Positions 62,358-64,000 of a stretch of 64,000 bases of DNA are shown one piece after another. The stretch spans positions 3,043,001 to 3,107,000 of the forward strand of contig NC_054690.1 of the NCBI RefSeq assembly GCF_011074885.1, in the 5' to 3' direction. Origin of the DNA: Brettanomyces bruxellensis (taxonomy: Eukaryota; Ascomycota; Pichiomycetes; Pichiales; Pichiaceae). The notes under the pieces are model-generated. The model ran no database searches. It was not told the DNA's origin and saw nothing but the letters and a program-made list of their open reading frames with translations. The translations under genes were made by a program, and so were the position numbers. Within the stretch, counting starts at the first letter, position 1. The number at the start of each line of letters is the position of its first letter.

Positions 62358-64000
62358 CTATACTTCATATGCGGTAATACCCACAAGACTTTTCTTGGCC
62401 TCACAAGAAACAACAGGATCAGAGCTTTCTACTGAAATTTTTCGCAAACTCTCAATCATCTCGTCCGTATCGAATGGTTTATTCTTCTTCAAGAGTATTT
62501 CTGCCAATAATGTGGTGAGTCTTATAAATTCAATAACAACTCTTTGAATATTGTCATGTGTTGAAAACTCCTTCCGAAAAATCTGCCAATATTCCAGTAC
62601 ACTGTTAATTAGTAAATCACTTTCCTTCGAATTATTTATCACACCAGCATGATCAAGTTTTATGATCAGTTTCTTTAAGGACTCCATTAATACCAATTTA
62701 GTTCTGAAGTCAGAACAATCATCAGATGTAAATAATTTAAATACCTCTTCAAAAATGAACTCGATTAGTTTACTATTGGGTTCTTTTTCGTTAATAGCTA
62801 TAGTCATATTCTCCAAAAGTGATCTTCGAAAAGCAACATTCCTCAGCTGATTTCGCACTTTCAAGTCATCTTTCTTTGAGATACCAACGTCATCAACATC
62901 AAAGTCTAATTCTTCTTTGTATGATTTCTCCAAAAAAGAGCGCATGCAGCTAATATAAGCATCATAAAACTTCTGATCCTCAGTAAAAAAGCCAAGATAT
63001 TTGCCCAGAGCTTTGACACTGTATTTCCTATAACCCACATTTTGCCTACTCGCTTCCTTCAAAACGCACTTGGTAACCCTTTCATGTAACTCCGAGTATG
63101 AGTTTAAAAATGCTGCACTATTTATCGAAAGGAGAACTAGGGAATTCAATAATGTTTCTTTACCCTCGTATGAACGTCCAACAAGGGAGCTCAAAAGAAT
63201 TGAATAAAGATCCAGAAGACAATTTGAAAATGCATCAACTGATTTACCCAAGTTTTGAATTATACTTGTAACAGTAATACCCAATGTACGACGAAGGCCA
63301 ATGTTGTTAGTGTTGATATTAGTCTTGATTAACTTAACAATCTCCGAAAGATATAGTTTTATTGTATTCACGCCAAATCCATTCGACTCATTCCATGCTT
63401 CACGAAAGGAAGATGAAACCTTGTGATCCGTGTCGTGTTTTCCAACAAATATAAGTGGAGCGAATGAAGAGTCAACCGAGTCAAACATATCTTTAGAGTA
63501 GTTAACAATTGCTAAGCATGTCTTCGCGGAAATAAGTTGTAAATGATTATCATCTGAAGGTGCTTCGAAATAGTATTTCAGCAATTTTTTTGACAACTTA
63601 TAAATTTTCTTTGAAGAAGACACTCTTACACAGTAGCCAGTAGCAACTGCATAGGACCCCGCTATTGTGCTATTATGGCTTTTGAGTTGCGACATGCATA
63701 TTTTAAGAAGCTTGTCACCATAGTCTTTTGCCAAAGGAAAGTATTTAACAATGAGATCAACAATAATCTTGGATGCCGTGACTTTAGAAGGTAGGTTAAC
63801 CGATTTTTTTACTGCATCAGATAATTGATCAAGAAAATCAGGCATCAGTGCATCATCTAAAAGATCCATTAATGTTTCTATTGCCTCCATTATAGGCGAA
63901 CTGTTAAGCAAACTTAATCTTTGCGCATCGATATCTTCCACTGTAAGTTTGTATTTATCTGCATTCAAACTTAAGTAATTCACCGCTTGTGGTTCGATGG
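62358..64000 (-). CDS. ECM29: Proteasome adaptor Ecm29, C-terminal part
   Basis: Partial: the frame runs past the right edge, so the N-terminal majority (S. cerevisiae Ecm29 has about 1868 residues) is outside the window. What is present is about 545 residues of HEAT-like repeats. LMPDFLDQLSDAVKKSVNLPSKVTASKIIVDL and AGSYAVATGYCVRVSS match the C-terminal domain of Ecm29, which binds and stabilises 26S proteasomes. The GTG at 63983 is not a start; codons continue upstream to the window end. ECM29 and OCA5 are direct neighbours in S. cerevisiae (YHL030W/YHL029C); here PRP19-ENT4-UBI4 lie between them. Confidence 0.85.
   Translation of the reverse strand, partial: IEPQAVNYLSLNADKYKLTVEDIDAQRLSLLNSSPIMEAIETLMDLLDDALMPDFLDQLSDAVKKSVNLPSKVTASKIIVDLIVKYFPLAKDYGDKLLKICMSQLKSHNSTIAGSYAVATGYCVRVSSSKKIYKLSKKLLKYYFEAPSDDNHLQLISAKTCLAIVNYSKDMFDSVDSSFAPLIFVGKHDTDHKVSSSFREAWNESNGFGVNTIKLYLSEIVKLIKTNINTNNIGLRRTLGITVTSIIQNLGKSVDAFSNCLLDLYSILLSSLVGRSYEGKETLLNSLVLLSINSAAFLNSYSELHERVTKCVLKEASRQNVGYRKYSVKALGKYLGFFTEDQKFYDAYISCMRSFLEKSYKEELDFDVDDVGISKKDDLKVRNQLRNVAFRRSLLENMTIAINEKEPNSKLIEFIFEEVFKLFTSDDCSDFRTKLVLMESLKKLIIKLDHAGVINNSKESDLLINSVLEYWQIFRKEFSTHDNIQRVVIEFIRLTTLLAEILLKKNKPFDTDEMIESLRKISVESSDPVVSCEAKKSLVGITAYEV

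Overview
The window is nuclear DNA from a budding yeast (Saccharomycotina). It is AT-rich and gene-dense, genes are almost intron-free, and the one intron I can support has GTATGT and TACTAAC signals. CUG is read as leucine: in the Rpd3 gene, CTG codons at 1331 and 1676 fall on leucines conserved with S. cerevisiae, so this is not a CUG-Ser species. Protein similarity to S. cerevisiae, compared from memory, is moderate (high only for Rpd3, eEF3, Rpa135 and ubiquitin). This points to a non-Saccharomycetaceae, non-whole-genome-duplication lineage such as Pichiaceae or Phaffomycetaceae. I cannot name the species.

Layout. 1-9525: 3' end of a DHHC palmitoyltransferase gene, RPD3 with a 5' intron, mitochondrial NADH kinase POS5, a divergent PYP1/YNL011C pair, and SSP120. 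9797-14966: eEF3 (YEF3) divergent from IDI1. 14967-20562: a repeat-rich, gene-poor stretch holding a GAP1-type amino-acid permease between two solo LTRs in direct orientation, plus an inverted decayed LTR. 20563-27877: a small ORF, then TAF3, RRP12, MRPS16 and THG1. 28140-34973: an unidentified probable beta-propeller protein, RPA135 and GNA1. 35038-43659: a probable CTF19, SMX2, IES1 and VTC2/VTC3. 43771-53037: VPS38, LST7, SMC1 and MET13. 53545-64000: OCA5, PRP19, ENT4, UBI4 (six repeats) and the 3' part of ECM29, cut by the window edge.

Gene order keeps several S. cerevisiae neighbourhoods: YNL010W/YNL011C, YLR249W/YLR250W, YPL011C-YPL012W-YPL013C, YFL017C/YFL017W-A/YFL013C/YFL008W with VTC2, PRP19-ENT4-UBI4, and OCA5/ECM29. 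The run 20.9-50.5 kb mixes genes that in S. cerevisiae are split between chromosomes XVI (YPL011-019) and VI (YFL004-017), as expected for a non-duplicated ancestral arrangement.

The most interesting signal is the GAP1 locus. Two members of one LTR family, each with perfect 5-bp target duplications and in the same orientation, bracket the permease. Recombination between them would release a circle of about 4.3 kb carrying GAP1. From memory, the S. cerevisiae GAP1 gene is also flanked by LTRs and is known to form such a circle. Other notable points are glutamine at ubiquitin position 28 in all six repeats, two ambiguous bases in UBI4 that match inter-repeat differences, and RRPE-like elements shared by YEF3, RRP12 and RPA135.
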